Assembly: GCA_965203795.1 (NCBI GenBank)
Contig: OZ241915.1
Location: 1,860,001 to 1,924,000, forward strand
DNA: 64,000 nt
Origin: CBDBBY01 sp965203795
Lineage (GTDB): Bacteria > Pseudomonadota > Alphaproteobacteria > Rhodobacterales > Rhodobacteraceae
Direction: 5' to 3'
The position numbers and the translations under genes are program-made. Positions 7,861-17,755 of this stretch are shown piece after piece (position 1 is the first letter of the stretch; each line of letters begins with the position of its first letter). The notes beneath the pieces were generated by a model. It saw only the letters and a program-made list of their open reading frames with translations, did not search any database and was not told where the DNA came from.

Positions 7861-8749
7861 GGTCGTGCCCTCGCGACACGGCGATGTACACGGAGGTCAG
7901 GACAATCGACATCGCCAGCAGCAGCGCCCCGATCGAAAACGCCGATCCGGCCCTGAAGAAGCGGAACGCCTCGAAATAGATGTGCACGACCAGCGCGTTC
8001 GTCGCGCCTGCCGGGCCTCCCTGGGTCATCAGGAATATGAAAACGAAGTTGCCGAAGCTCCAGATGAGCAGAAGAAGCACGACAATGGCCAGAACCCGCC
8101 GGAGTCCCGGCAAGGTGATGTCGAAGAACCTTCGCACGGGTCCGGCGCCGTCGATCGCGGAGGCTTCGTACAGGTCGTCGCTGATCGTTTGAATCCCGGC
8201 AAGCAGCAGAAGCGCGGCGAAAGGGTAAGTCTTCCAGACATTCACAAGGATTATCGCAGACAGAGCGAAATCGGGATCGCTGAGCCATTTGGGCGTCGCG
8301 TCGACCCACGGCAGGAGCAGCAGCCCGAAGTTGATCACGCCGAAGTCCGGATTGTACATCCACTGCCAGACAAGCGCCGCAACGACGTGCGGAACCGCCC
8401 ACGGCAGAATGACCAGAACGCGCACCAAGCCTCGGCCGAAGAACTCCCGGTCGAGCACAAGCGCCGCCGCTATGCCGACGGCGACGCTTCCAACCACCGT
8501 GCCTCCCGAGAAGAGGACCGTGACCCAGACCGCGTTCCAAGTGTCCGCGTCGGCGAGTACGGCGCGGTAATTCTTCAGAGTCAGGCCGATGTCGAACCCG
8601 AGTCCGATCATCCGGCTGTCCGTTACGCTGAGCCGGAGGCCCCAAGCCAGAGGCGCGATGACAAGAACGAACACGGCAAGCAGCACCGGTCCGAGCATCA
8701 CGGACGGGAGCCACCTGTCCTGGCTGTCGGCGACTTCCCTAGGTCTCAC
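7853..8749 (-). CDS. Sugar ABC transporter permease (MalF/UgpA type)
   Basis: This second channel subunit has 298 residues and six predicted membrane spans. The first, VMLGPVLLAVFVLVIAPLAW, lies near residues 17-36. The EAA motif is DLYEASAIDGAGPVRRFFDI. The protein pairs with the MalG-type subunit encoded directly downstream. The gene is separated from the binding-protein gene by 143 bases containing a strong hairpin, so its expression is probably lower than that of the binding protein. Confidence 0.92.
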   Translation of the reverse strand: MRPREVADSQDRWLPSVMLGPVLLAVFVLVIAPLAWGLRLSVTDSRMIGLGFDIGLTLKNYRAVLADADTWNAVWVTVLFSGGTVVGSVAVGIAAALVLDREFFGRGLVRVLVILPWAVPHVVAALVWQWMYNPDFGVINFGLLLLPWVDATPKWLSDPDFALSAIILVNVWKTYPFAALLLLAGIQTISDDLYEASAIDGAGPVRRFFDITLPGLRRVLAIVVLLLLIWSFGNFVFIFLMTQGGPAGATNALVVHIYFEAFRFFRAGSAFSIGALLLAMSIVLTSVYIAVSRGHDRE

Positions 8750-8849
8750 GGAAAGGTTTCGCCAGTTCGCCTACAAGGTGTCGGACGCCCTGCAGCACAG
8801 CGCGAACGGAACAGAGTCAAGCTTGCGGCGATCGTTGGCAATCATGTCG

Positions 8850-8879
8850 GCCCGGGACGGCATCTCGTCCGTCCCGGGC
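8850..8879 (-). terminator. Intercistronic hairpin after binding-protein gene
   Basis: An 11-base perfect stem (GCCCGGGACGG paired with CCGTCCCGGGC) with an eight-base loop lies 13 bases beyond the binding-protein stop. There is no U-run. Such elements typically stabilise the upstream mRNA or partly terminate, raising binding-protein levels over permeases. Confidence 0.6.
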
Positions 8880-8892
8880 AACCGGCGACTCG

Positions 8893-10164
8893 TCAGCCGC
8901 CGATCAGAGCTTCGACTTCGGCCTGCGCCTCTGCGAGCGAAGCCTCGATCGGGGCATCCCGGTAAAGGATCTGCTCGACCTTGTCGGCGATGATCTTGAG
9001 AATCTCGTTCCCGTAGGCTTCAAGCCCTTCCGGCATGATCGAAACGGCGTGCATGTCCGATGCCTCCTGGAAGGTGGAGAACCACGGATTGTCTTCGAGA
9101 TAGCCCTCTGGAAGACTTCCGAACCGGGGCGACACGGTGTTGGTGATCGACACCATCTCGACCTGCCACTCCGGACTTTGCATGAACTCAATCAGCTTGA
9201 ACGACGCCTCGGGATTCGCCGCGCCTCTCGGAATCGACCATATCTGGAATGCGGACGCCGTCCGCCTCCCCGGCCACGGCATGTGAGCGGTCTCCAGCTT
9301 GGGCACGATGTCCGGGTTTTCCGCCCGGGCGAAGCCCATCATCCACGAGCCGTCGAACAGAACCGCGACCTTCCCTTGCCACCACATCTGGCGGTAGGTG
9401 GCCTTGTCGACGTCGCGCGGCATGACGCCGGCGTCGAACAGCTCCTTGAAATCGGCGATTGCGGCCGCGTTGGCGGGATCGTCTATGGTCGGCTTGCCCG
9501 CCTTGGCGAAATTGCCCCCCGAGGCAATCACCCACTGGGCGACATCCATGTACGTTTCGACGTAGCTGCCCGGCTTGACCATCGCCGCGTAGCCGAAGCT
9601 CGCGGGCGGGTCGGAAAGGGCCTTGGCCATTTCCATGAACTCCTCGGTCGTTTCGGGAAACTCCGAGTAGCCAGCCTCTGCGAGAAGGTCCTTGTTGTAG
9701 AACGGGATGTAGTTCGCAACCATGTGGATCACGCCGTAGGAATTCCCGTCCGTGACAATGGGCGCCGCGAACTGCGCCGGAGTGAACGTGGTTTCGTTGA
9801 TGTCGGACTGCGCCAAATACCCGTCGATCGGCATCAGCAGATCGTTGCGAAGGTAGTCCCCCATATTGAGATTGGTCAGGTGGATGACGTCCGGCGGCGC
9901 TCCGGAACTGATCTCCAGCAGCATCTGATCGGCGTAGCTTCCATAGGGAAGATTGTAGCCGTCGACCTTGATGCCGGGGTTCTCCTCCATGAAGGCCTCG
10001 ATTACCTTGTTCATCCAGACCTCGTTGCCCGGCTCGCCGAACCACCAGCTCGGCAGCCTGAGCGTTATCTCCTGGGCCATAGCGGCACCGACCGGCGCGA
10101 TGGCCGTGCAAGCCGCAACAACTGCGGCCGCCGAAGCGGCACGCACTTTACCGTACAATTGCAT
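8893..10164 (-). CDS. Sugar ABC transporter substrate-binding protein (family 1)
   Basis: This periplasmic solute receptor has a signal peptide (basic MQLYGKVR, hydrophobic Ala/Val core, cleavage near AMAQ at 28-31), followed by EITLRLPSWWFGEPGNEVW. Family features include FMEENPGIKVDGYNLPYGSY, SGAPPDVIHLTN, a central KVAVLFDGSWMMGFARAENP and a carboxy-terminal helix. The length of 423 suits a CUT1 binding protein. A GGGAGG ribosome binding site precedes the ATG. It is the first gene of the leftward five-gene operon, whose promoter should lie in 10165-10391. Substrate unknown; a glycerol-phosphate-like or oligosaccharide ligand is possible. Confidence 0.92.
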   Translation of the reverse strand: MQLYGKVRAASAAAVVAACTAIAPVGAAMAQEITLRLPSWWFGEPGNEVWMNKVIEAFMEENPGIKVDGYNLPYGSYADQMLLEISSGAPPDVIHLTNLNMGDYLRNDLLMPIDGYLAQSDINETTFTPAQFAAPIVTDGNSYGVIHMVANYIPFYNKDLLAEAGYSEFPETTEEFMEMAKALSDPPASFGYAAMVKPGSYVETYMDVAQWVIASGGNFAKAGKPTIDDPANAAAIADFKELFDAGVMPRDVDKATYRQMWWQGKVAVLFDGSWMMGFARAENPDIVPKLETAHMPWPGRRTASAFQIWSIPRGAANPEASFKLIEFMQSPEWQVEMVSITNTVSPRFGSLPEGYLEDNPWFSTFQEASDMHAVSIMPEGLEAYGNEILKIIADKVEQILYRDAPIEASLAEAQAEVEALIGG

Positions 10165-10391
10165 AGGTTTTCCTCCCTAATTTGCTGGCCACGCCGCAGG
10201 GCACCCGCCCTGCTCATCCATAGGCCCGGAGTTATCCGGCCGTCGCGACAAGCAATCCCCTAGCCGGACGGTAGCAGCCTCGAAACTCGCGGACAACCGC
10301 CTTTTCAGATCAAGGCCTGCGGCGGAGCGGGGTCTCCGTCCGCGCCGTTTCCTGCAGCGGATAACGCTTGGGCGGCCCGTCGGAGGCGGCA

Positions 10392-10766
10392 TCACTTCTT
10401 GAATTCGACCGTGACGAATTCAAGCGGCGTTTCACCAATGTTTTCGAGATCGTGGACGAAGAACTCGCCGTCCTGGAGGCTGTAGTGCCTTGTGTCTCCC
10501 GCTTCGTAGACCGTGTCCGACACCTTCCCGTCATGGTAGTAGGAACGTGCCGTTCCGGAGCCCATCACGGTCCAGAAGTACGGCTCGTCGTGCCGGTGGA
10601 ACGGCGCGCGCTCGCCCTGCTTGAGCACCAGATGCCAAATCCGAAGGGATTCGGTTTCCGAGACGATTCTTGTTCCGACCTTCCTGTTGCGCCAGTTGCG
10701 AAGGATCTCCTCCCGCTTTTCCGCAGGCCAGCTTCGGTATCTTTCGGACTCGGGAGCATCCGTCAC
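10392..10766 (-). CDS. Small cupin-fold protein
   Basis: This 124-residue protein has a single cupin barrel from about residue 40 onward. The first cupin motif is GERAPFHRHDEPYFWTVMG, with two His and a Glu suitable for metal binding; the second half (YEAGDTRHYSLQDGEFFVHD) adds His ligands. The amino-terminal 35 residues are charged and helical. It lies upstream of and co-directional with the sugar ABC operon, 227 bases from the binding-protein start, and diverges from the RidA-like gene. It may be a small isomerase or an accessory enzyme. Function not assigned. Confidence 0.75.
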   Translation of the reverse strand: MTDAPESERYRSWPAEKREEILRNWRNRKVGTRIVSETESLRIWHLVLKQGERAPFHRHDEPYFWTVMGSGTARSYYHDGKVSDTVYEAGDTRHYSLQDGEFFVHDLENIGETPLEFVTVEFKK

Positions 10767-10921
10767 CGCATCGCCTCCGTTTCCTGCCTATCGCCTTCCA
10801 TCATCGTAGACGCTTTCCGCCCGGCGCGGAACGCGCCTGCGCGCGCGCCGCATTTGCGGAATGCGTTCGATTGGGCACATGATGCGGATGCGATTTCGCG
10901 ATTGAACGAGGAGAGCAAGCG

Positions 10922-11434
10922 ATGGCGGCACCGGAAGGAACAAGCGACAAGCGAAACGGGGATGCCGACGGGTCGACGCCGGAAGAGCGGCTCAAGACGC
11001 TCGGACTCGAGCTGCCGAGCGTTCCCTCGGCAGTCGGCGCCTACGAGCCATGGGTGGAAGTGAACGGCGTGATTTACACCTCGGGCCAGCTGCCATGGAT
11101 CGACGGCGACCTGAAATACAAGGGCAAGCTCGGCGACAAGCTGACCGTCGAGGACGGCTACCAGTCGTTCCGGATTTCCGCGCTGAACGGGATCGCGCAA
11201 CTGAAATCCGCTGTCGGCGAACTGTCCAGGATAAAGCGGATCCTGCGCATCGAAGGATCGGTTCAAGCCACGCCCGATTTCACGGAGCAGCCCGCCGCCC
11301 TCGACGGGGCCTCCCATTTGATAAACGCCGTGTTCGGTCCGAAGGGTCGGCACTCCCGGATGATCTACACCGATCCGGGGATGTGCCTGGATTGCACGAC
11401 GCTCGTCGTGCTCTGGGCCGAAATCGACAGATGA
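10922..11434 (+). CDS. RidA/YjgF-family protein
   Basis: RidA proteins hydrolyse reactive enamine/imine intermediates from PLP enzymes. The family is recognisable from YEPWVEVNGVIYTSGQLPWI (about 41-60) and from the YQSFRISALNGIAQLKSAVG helix. The carboxy half contains VFGPKGRHSRMIYTDPG. At 170 residues it is longer than the usual 125-130 because of a charged amino extension, typical of the larger RidA-like subgroup. The canonical catalytic arginine context (R-x-x-V/A near the end) is replaced by LDCTTLVVLWAEID, so imine deaminase activity is uncertain. Start ATG follows GAGGAGAG. Confidence 0.85.
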   Translation: MAAPEGTSDKRNGDADGSTPEERLKTLGLELPSVPSAVGAYEPWVEVNGVIYTSGQLPWIDGDLKYKGKLGDKLTVEDGYQSFRISALNGIAQLKSAVGELSRIKRILRIEGSVQATPDFTEQPAALDGASHLINAVFGPKGRHSRMIYTDPGMCLDCTTLVVLWAEIDR

Positions 11435-11915
11435 TCCAAGCCGGGCACGGGTTTCTAGCCGAGGCTTCCCGCAGCCGGCCAGTCGTCTGCGCCCGCATCC
11501 CCTCGCCCGGACCGAGGCGAGTTCCGCTAAATCAGTGCCAGCAAGCGTCTTGCGGTCACCGCGCCGCCGCGGCTGTCCGCTCGCGATGCAAGCGCAACCG
11601 TCCATCCTAGCCGCAAGGAGCCTTCTGTTTCCCGTGCATGCTGCAAACCAACCATCCTGCCGCGCAGGCGTCAGCAAAGCAATCCGCCGCAATGGATGCA
11701 GCTGCCAAAACAGTGCAACAGGAATTGGCAGCATGGCCGAGCGCCTGAAGTGCGGATTGCCTCGGAACTCGCCATCCGCATGATTGCGACCCTTCGCGAA
11801 CCGGGTTCTTCCGGGCCGCCGAGCGCATTCTCCGTCGCGCCGAAAATCCTCCGCGAAACTCCACGAAAGGCTTCAAACGGATCTCCGCCAATATCGCATC
11901 GCTAACGGAACCAGC
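11435..11915. other. Intergenic region, no gene seen
   Basis: About 480 bases between two convergent genes. A weak imperfect stem (CTGCCAA/TTGGCAG) lies near 11700-11733, but nothing else is recognisable. No frame has a convincing ribosome binding site. Confidence 0.5.
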
Positions 11916-14093
11916 TTATTCCTCCACCCTGACGGCCCCGTAGCTTCCGACTATGCCGCCCCACCGCTTATTCAAATCGCGTGAATCGCCTGCCAAGTAC
12001 CAGTATCCGGCGGTTTCGACGTTTTCGAAATTGCCGTCCCTGGGACCGTAGATTGTCCCGCCGAATATGCTTACGTCGTATCCCTTGTCCGGATTCTCGT
12101 TGTAGAGATTCAAACTCGAAACATCGCTGTATGAATCGAACTCCCAGCTCTTTTCCCGCCAGCCTTTGCCATCCACCCGGTACTGAAGATAGACCCCGCC
12201 TTCGTAGCTGCCGTCGGCGCCTATTTCCGCGCCATAGGCGCTGTAATCTTCCGGGTAATACCACGCGCCGTCGATTGACGTGTAGTGGTCCTTGTAATTT
12301 TTGCCGGCGAGCACCAGCCTGTCAGACGCGTTCCGGTACTGTCTCATCACTGGTTCGAACGCCGCCCATGAGCCATCGGCGGCGCGCTTTTGCAACCTGG
12401 TGATTTCCCCGCAAATCGTATTGGCGCCGGAACCGATGCGGGCGTTGAGCACTATGTCGCCGCGGAGGTCGTTCCGGTTGGGCCGGGTGTGCCTGTAGAA
12501 CAGGTACTGGTAGGCCAGCGTTGCGCCGCTGAAAGTGGCCTCAACCGTTTGATCCGCCTTGATGTCGGTCGTCCTCAGGCCATCCTGGTCGGCGAACGTG
12601 TCGTAGCCGAAATGGAACGCCTGCTGCCGTGCCGGACCACGTGTCGAATGGAGCATGTCGGTGTAGGTGAACAGCCCGTAAGCGGCGTATTCAAGAAGGC
12701 GGCGTTCCACATCGTCATCAAGATACGAGCGCCCCCCCTGATACTCCGTGCCTCTGTCGACGCCGCTGTAATTCGAAATCCATAGCTCGTAGCTGCCCAA
12801 ATCGGCATCCGGATAATGGATATCATGGTCGCGCAGCTTCGTTACGATGTTTGGATCATCCCTTGACGTTCCTTCGGGAAAGGGAACGCGTGTCGTCCAG
12901 TAAAAAGCGGTCACGCCATCAGTGGGTCGAGGACCCCCGAAGGTTAGCCTGAGGTCGTCTTGGTTCCAGTTGGTGCAGTCCGCCGTTGCACCCGGAACGC
13001 GAGCGTTCAAGCAGCCATTGTTGTTGCCGCCAGGGGCCAATTTGGGCTGGCCTGCATTGTAATTCGTGTTGCTTGAGTCGTCGGGGCGATAATCGGTGCC
13101 GACATTATTGAGCGTCCTCAAGTCGAACGTTCCGTCGTCCGCTGTCCCAGCCTCGCCGTCCGGCCCCCGTCCGTACCATGCGTCAGTGCTGTCGCCGATG
13201 TCGAAGCGCCTTTGGAAATCATTGAAGATCGCGTTTCCCCGGGCCTTGTAAACCAGGCCGCCGGGCGTGATCTGCACGGAGTACTCGAGAATTCCATCGG
13301 TGTAGCTCAATCGCGTGGGATACTCGCTCGCGTCGTACTCCTCCGACCCGCCGTAAAGCGGCGGCGTGCCGTCCCGCCCCTGCAGAGCCCAATCGCCCCA
13401 CCATTCCGAATCGTCCCAGCGATAAGGCAATATTGTCTTTCCGACAGCATTTGCTGACCTTACGGTCAGGGAACGCATGGGCAGCTCGTCCGTCGTGCCG
13501 GTTCCCCGCGGCGAAAACACGGTCTTTCCGGCCGAATGCATGACCGGCTCGGTCCGAACACTAAGCCTGTTGGGAATGACGGTTCCGTCCGCCTCGGCGC
13601 GCGGGAAACGTTCGAAAATCGCGCTGCGCGGCGGATTGACGGCGTTTGCCCGACTCGGGCCGTCGAGGTCGGACGCCCACTTGTCGGCAGCCCGAAGCGC
13701 GGCGGCACCCAGACGGCTGGGAATGTCGGCGAGAACGATCCCGCGCACATAGCTGTCCGCAGCCGCTCGGGCTTGCGATCCCGCCGCCAAGCCCGCAGCC
13801 GCGCTTCTCAAATCCGAAATCGCCCGGTCGAACCGCATGCGCGCGGCTGCGGCCCGCGCCCGCGCCGCCTCCCTTTGCGCCGCGGTGTCCACGGGCAACC
13901 CTTCGATCGCCGCGATCTCCGCGAGAACGCTCTGCACCGCGGTTCTTGCGGAGTTGTAATCGCCTCCGGCAGCCCCGCCGCCGTTTGTCGGTTCACTTGG
14001 CGTCGGCGCCCCGCTCGAGGGCGCTCCCCCGCCGGAACATGCCGTCAGCAAAACGGCGACGCAGGAGGTCGCAACAAGAATGCCGTAACGCAC
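11916..14093 (-). CDS. Large surface lipoprotein, function unknown
   Basis: The 725-residue precursor has a clear lipoprotein signal: MRYGILVATSC, a hydrophobic core, and lipobox LTAC with Cys19, followed by a Gly/Ser/Pro linker to about residue 45. Residues about 46-135 are alanine-rich and helical. The remainder is rich in Tyr, Asp, Gly and Trp with alternating patterns expected of beta structure. The end (GGTIYGPRDGNFENVETAGY, then WYLAG) recalls the barrel domain of transferrin-binding-protein-like lipoproteins, where GxFYGP-type motifs recur. That resemblance is only suggestive. It stands alone as a single-gene unit on the outer membrane or periplasmic side. Confidence 0.7.
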   Translation of the reverse strand: MRYGILVATSCVAVLLTACSGGGAPSSGAPTPSEPTNGGGAAGGDYNSARTAVQSVLAEIAAIEGLPVDTAAQREAARARAAAARMRFDRAISDLRSAAAGLAAGSQARAAADSYVRGIVLADIPSRLGAAALRAADKWASDLDGPSRANAVNPPRSAIFERFPRAEADGTVIPNRLSVRTEPVMHSAGKTVFSPRGTGTTDELPMRSLTVRSANAVGKTILPYRWDDSEWWGDWALQGRDGTPPLYGGSEEYDASEYPTRLSYTDGILEYSVQITPGGLVYKARGNAIFNDFQRRFDIGDSTDAWYGRGPDGEAGTADDGTFDLRTLNNVGTDYRPDDSSNTNYNAGQPKLAPGGNNNGCLNARVPGATADCTNWNQDDLRLTFGGPRPTDGVTAFYWTTRVPFPEGTSRDDPNIVTKLRDHDIHYPDADLGSYELWISNYSGVDRGTEYQGGRSYLDDDVERRLLEYAAYGLFTYTDMLHSTRGPARQQAFHFGYDTFADQDGLRTTDIKADQTVEATFSGATLAYQYLFYRHTRPNRNDLRGDIVLNARIGSGANTICGEITRLQKRAADGSWAAFEPVMRQYRNASDRLVLAGKNYKDHYTSIDGAWYYPEDYSAYGAEIGADGSYEGGVYLQYRVDGKGWREKSWEFDSYSDVSSLNLYNENPDKGYDVSIFGGTIYGPRDGNFENVETAGYWYLAGDSRDLNKRWGGIVGSYGAVRVEE

Positions 14094-14754
14094 TGTATGC
14101 CCTTTCGTTATGCTTTAACCCGTGCTCCCGCGGTGCTCGAAGCATTGCGGCACCGCGTGGCTGCCGTCTGCAATTTCCGATGGCGGCGTGACCCGGGCGG
14201 TTTCAACGCGAGGCGTCTACCCCCCCCCGGCTATCCGAGTCTAGATCCCCCGCCGCTTCCAGCATGTGACTCGACTGCAACAGGCGACCCGTTGCCCCAT
14301 CAGTGCGGTTCCCAGCCGCGTCTATTTGTGCCGAATGATCTGCCATCCGGGGGCTGGATTGTGCTTTCACGCCCGGCAACGTCCGAGATGGGCGGCGAGC
14401 TTCACTGCATCGCCCAGCCGGTCCGAAACGGCAGGAACTCCGTCCGGAATCGGGACAGCAGCACCCGGAAGAAGACCTCGTTCCTCCACCGCCAAAGTTG
14501 GAAACCCACAACCGCGGCCGCCTCCTTGGCGCTGAGGACATCGAGGGTGGTCAGCAGCCGCAACCGCACCGTGACCGCCAACTCCGCGGACATCTCGACC
14601 TGCCAACGGAAAACGCGCTGGTCACGGCAATGTCGCTTGCGCTGTTCGCATTGATCTTGCGGCCCGAACAGGCCGCAGAAGGTCGGCGTTAGTCGGAAGT
14701 TCCGTGAGGATTTTTCGGACAACCGTTTGAATGTCCGGTACATTTCGGGATTTC
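14094..14754. other. Region without a supported gene
   Basis: Frames up to about 110 codons exist on the minus strand (for example 14402-14743), but none has a family resemblance I can defend. The region borders a dead transposase and is probably decayed mobile DNA. Confidence 0.4.
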
Positions 14755-15275
14755 GGCCGCGCCGTTTCTGGACACACTGCGATGGGAGGGTGGCCGGCGC
14801 CCGGCGAGCTTCGCGTTCAGCAGCCGCAGGGCCCGATCCTGGATCGGCGTCGGCGACGAGGGAAGGTCGAACCCCCGCCTGCCGTGCCCGAAGGGTTCGA
14901 TCCGGTTCATCGTGAGGGTTCCGAGATGCCGTAGCAGGCCCCGGAAGTCTTGGACGGCCTCGCCGGAGCGGGCGCGCTTCGCGGCCGCCTTCCGCCGGGC
15001 CCGCGGCGAGCGCTCAGCCTTGGCGACGGGCGACTCCCGGACCGGGCCGTTCTCGTCGTCGAACAGCAACGGCGCTTGCGGGCCCGCTCGTCGAACAGCG
15101 AGGACTGCAGCGCGCCGTTCGCGCCCAGGGCGCGGGTCGCCGGGGCCCGAAGCGCGAAGATCCAGTCGAACCCGTTCGGCTCGAGGTCCTCCCGGATCCG
15201 CGCCTGCGCGGTCATGCCCCGGTCCCCGACGAACACCGCCCGCTTCAGTCCAAGGAATTTATTTGAAATATCCAT
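14755..15275 (-). pseudogene. IS1634-type (IS4 group) transposase remnant
   Basis: The upstream part (from 15275 leftward) reads LGLKRAVFVGDRGMTAQARI, then FDWIFALRAPATRALG and LQSSLFDERA. This is the core of IS1634-type transposases, including the VGDRGM aspartate block. After a frame change near 15070 the downstream part reads QDFRGLLRHLGTLTMNRIEP and then SPTPIQDRALRLLN, the typical end of the same family. The amino half is missing, and a deletion or frameshift separates the two pieces. It is not functional. Confidence 0.65.
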
Positions 15276-15658
15276 GTCTACGATTTGAAAACTGGAAACC
15301 GGCCCGGATCCACGTCAACCCCTTGTTGTGAAAGCACAGAATTGCGAAAGTGGCTTCAAAATCGCGCGGAACTTCCGTCTAGCCTGGCTCGCACGCGGAT
15401 CGGCCTCGGCGGCGCCCGGTTACGCTGCTCCGTTGCGTTGAGATATCCCGTTCCTCCGGGGCGGACGCATGTTCGAGTTCCCTGCGGGGCTCTTCCAGAA
15501 GCTGCTTGGCGGCGGCGGAATTGCTCCGGGCATGGCGGAATTGGGCGATTGTCCTCCGGCGCGGAACTGTAATGGCCCATTGGCGATGGCTGGCGCCGAT
15601 ACGCCGCCGATACTGCGCCTATCGTTGACGCCGGAGAGCCTGGAGGAGGAAAGCGGGA

Positions 15659-17755
15659 GTGAGCCGCGCGAACTCGCTTAGGCTGGCGATCGATATCGGC
15701 GGCACCTTCACGGACACCGTCCTGATGGGCGGATCCGGCACCGTTCTCGCTTCGGCCAAGACCCTGACAACGCACGCGAGCCCGGCCGACGGCGCCGTCC
15801 GGGGAGCGGCGTCGGTGCTGCAAGGCTCCGGACGGGAATTTTCGGAGCTTGCGGGCCTCATCCACGGAACCACCCTGGCGACGAACGCGCTGATCGAGCG
15901 GCGCGGCGCAAGGCTTGCGTCCATCACCACCGAGGGCTTCCGGGACATTCTCGAAATAGGCTACGAGCGGAGATACTCGCAATACGACATCTCCTTGGAA
16001 AAGCCGGAGCAGCTGGTTCCCCGCGAGCGCTCGTTCACCGTCCGGGAGCGCATGTCCGCGACCGGCGAAACGCTGATCAAGCTGGACGAGTCCGCGCTGG
16101 ACCGCTTGCTCGCGAGCATCGACGAGTGCGGCGCGGAGGCGGTGGCGGTCTGCCTGCTGCACTCGTATGCCGACCCTTCCCACGAGGAGCGGCTGCGCGA
16201 CATGATCGCCCGCGCCAGACCCGGCTTGGCTGTCTCGATCTCCTCGGAAGTCAGCCCCGAGGCCCGCGAGTACGAGCGCCTCTCGACAACGGCGGCGAAC
16301 GCGTACGTGCAGCCGCTTATGAGTTCCTACTTGGCTGAGCTCGAACGCGGCTTGGCGAACGAAGGGCTTGCGTGCCCGATTCTGATGATGACGGCAGGCG
16401 GCGGCATGTGCGGCGTCGAAACCGCGAAGCGGCATCCGATCCGGCTGGTCGAATCCGGACCTGCAGGCGGCGCGATTCTTGCCGCGCGGGTTGCCGAGAG
16501 CGCCGGATTGGACAAGGTTCTTTCGCTGGATGTCGGCGGCACGACTGCAAAGCTCTGCCTGATCGACAACGCGCGGCCGCAAACGTCAAGGCAGTTCGAA
16601 ATCGCCCGCGCGGAGCGGCTCATCAAGGGCTCCGGCCTGCCCGTCCGGATACCCGTCATAGAAATGATCGAAATCGGCGCGGGCGGCGGATCGATCGCTT
16701 CGGTGGACAGGCTTGGCCGCATCAATGTCGGTCCGAGAAGCGCCGGGTCGGATCCCGGACCCGCGGCGTTCTCGCGCGGAGGCGCGGAGCCTACGGTCAC
16801 GGACGCCGACATCGAACTCGGATACATCGTGCCGGAATCGTTCGGCGAAGGCCGCATTGGAATCGATCCGGAAGCAGCGCACCGCGCGCTCCAGGCGTCC
16901 GTCGGAGACAGGCTGCACAGTGATTCTACAGGCGCCGCCGAAGGAATCAGCCGCATCGTGGGCGAGCGGATGGCGTCCGCGGGCAGAATGCATGCGGTCG
17001 AGTCCGGGAAGGATCTTGAGGAGCGCACAATGATCGCGTTCGGCGGTAACGGCCCGCTGCACGCGACCCGGGTCGCCCGATCCGCCGGAGTGTCCAGGAT
17101 CGTGGTTCCGCCGAGCCCCGGAGTCGGGTCGGCCGTCGGATTCCTTTACGCGCCGGTCAGCTTCGAGATCGTGCGGTCGCGCTACTCACTGCTTGAGTCC
17201 CTTGATCTGGAAAGCGTGAATTCGCTTTTCGAGGAGATGGCGGCCGAAGCGCTCGGCGTAGTCCGCGAAGCGGCCGGTTCGGAGAACCTGGAGTCCTTCC
17301 GCAGCGCGTTCATGCGCTACAGCGGACAGGGGCACGAGATCGAGTTGCCGCTTCCCGCCCGGCCCCTCAGGCCGTCCGATCTCGGCGATTTGGCCGGCGC
17401 ATTCGAGGACGAATACCGGCGGCAGTTCTCAAGACCCGTTCCCGGCATGAACATCGAGATACTCAACTGGTCACTGCGCGTCTCGACGCCGCGGCCAGCA
17501 ACGCCGCCTACACCGCCGACGCCGGAGCGCACGAGGGTCACCTCAGCGACGACGCGCAGGATCGTCTGCGATATCACGGGAGGCTGGACCGACGCGGCTG
17601 TCATGGACCGCGCTGAATTGAATCCAGGAGACGCTCTTGCAGGCCCTGCGCTGGTGACCGAACCGCAAACGACGACATTGGTGTCCGCGGATTTTGAAGC
17701 GAGCGTCGACGGCGCGGGAAATCTCGTCCTCGAACGTCTCCGGAGCGAACCGTGA
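15659..17755 (+). CDS. hyuA: Hydantoinase/oxoprolinase subunit A (HyuA family)
   Basis: This is the ATP-dependent subunit A of N-methylhydantoinase/5-oxoprolinase/acetone-carboxylase-like enzymes. The actin-like ATPase motif is at the start, LAIDIGGTFTD (residues 9-19), with a second phosphate motif LSLDVGGTTAKLCLID in mid-protein. FGGNGPLHA and the VPPSPGVGSAVGFLYAP block are family hallmarks. At 698 residues it has full length. The start is GTG 15659, nine bases after GGAGGAAAG. Its stop overlaps the hyuB start, so the subunits are coupled. It opens a four-gene operon (15659-21211). Confidence 0.92.
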   Translation: MSRANSLRLAIDIGGTFTDTVLMGGSGTVLASAKTLTTHASPADGAVRGAASVLQGSGREFSELAGLIHGTTLATNALIERRGARLASITTEGFRDILEIGYERRYSQYDISLEKPEQLVPRERSFTVRERMSATGETLIKLDESALDRLLASIDECGAEAVAVCLLHSYADPSHEERLRDMIARARPGLAVSISSEVSPEAREYERLSTTAANAYVQPLMSSYLAELERGLANEGLACPILMMTAGGGMCGVETAKRHPIRLVESGPAGGAILAARVAESAGLDKVLSLDVGGTTAKLCLIDNARPQTSRQFEIARAERLIKGSGLPVRIPVIEMIEIGAGGGSIASVDRLGRINVGPRSAGSDPGPAAFSRGGAEPTVTDADIELGYIVPESFGEGRIGIDPEAAHRALQASVGDRLHSDSTGAAEGISRIVGERMASAGRMHAVESGKDLEERTMIAFGGNGPLHATRVARSAGVSRIVVPPSPGVGSAVGFLYAPVSFEIVRSRYSLLESLDLESVNSLFEEMAAEALGVVREAAGSENLESFRSAFMRYSGQGHEIELPLPARPLRPSDLGDLAGAFEDEYRRQFSRPVPGMNIEILNWSLRVSTPRPATPPTPPTPERTRVTSATTRRIVCDITGGWTDAAVMDRAELNPGDALAGPALVTEPQTTTLVSADFEASVDGAGNLVLERLRSEP

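Noticed and set aside
14402..14743. 113-codon minus-strand frame next to the IS1634-type remnant
   Set aside because: Protein-like in places (VEMSAELAVTVRLRLLTTLD), but with no ribosome binding site, no family I recognise, and a position in decayed mobile DNA.
14361..15337. Ten-base inverted repeat GTGCTTTCAC/GTGAAAGCAC (14361-14370 and 15328-15337) around the IS1634-type remnant
   Set aside because: Tempting as IS ends, but flanking bases do not match, no target duplication is seen, and a ten-base pair at this distance can occur by chance.
15356..16582. 408-codon minus-strand open frame opposite hyuA
   Set aside because: It lies antisense to a well-supported gene in a GC-rich codon register and has no recognisable domains.
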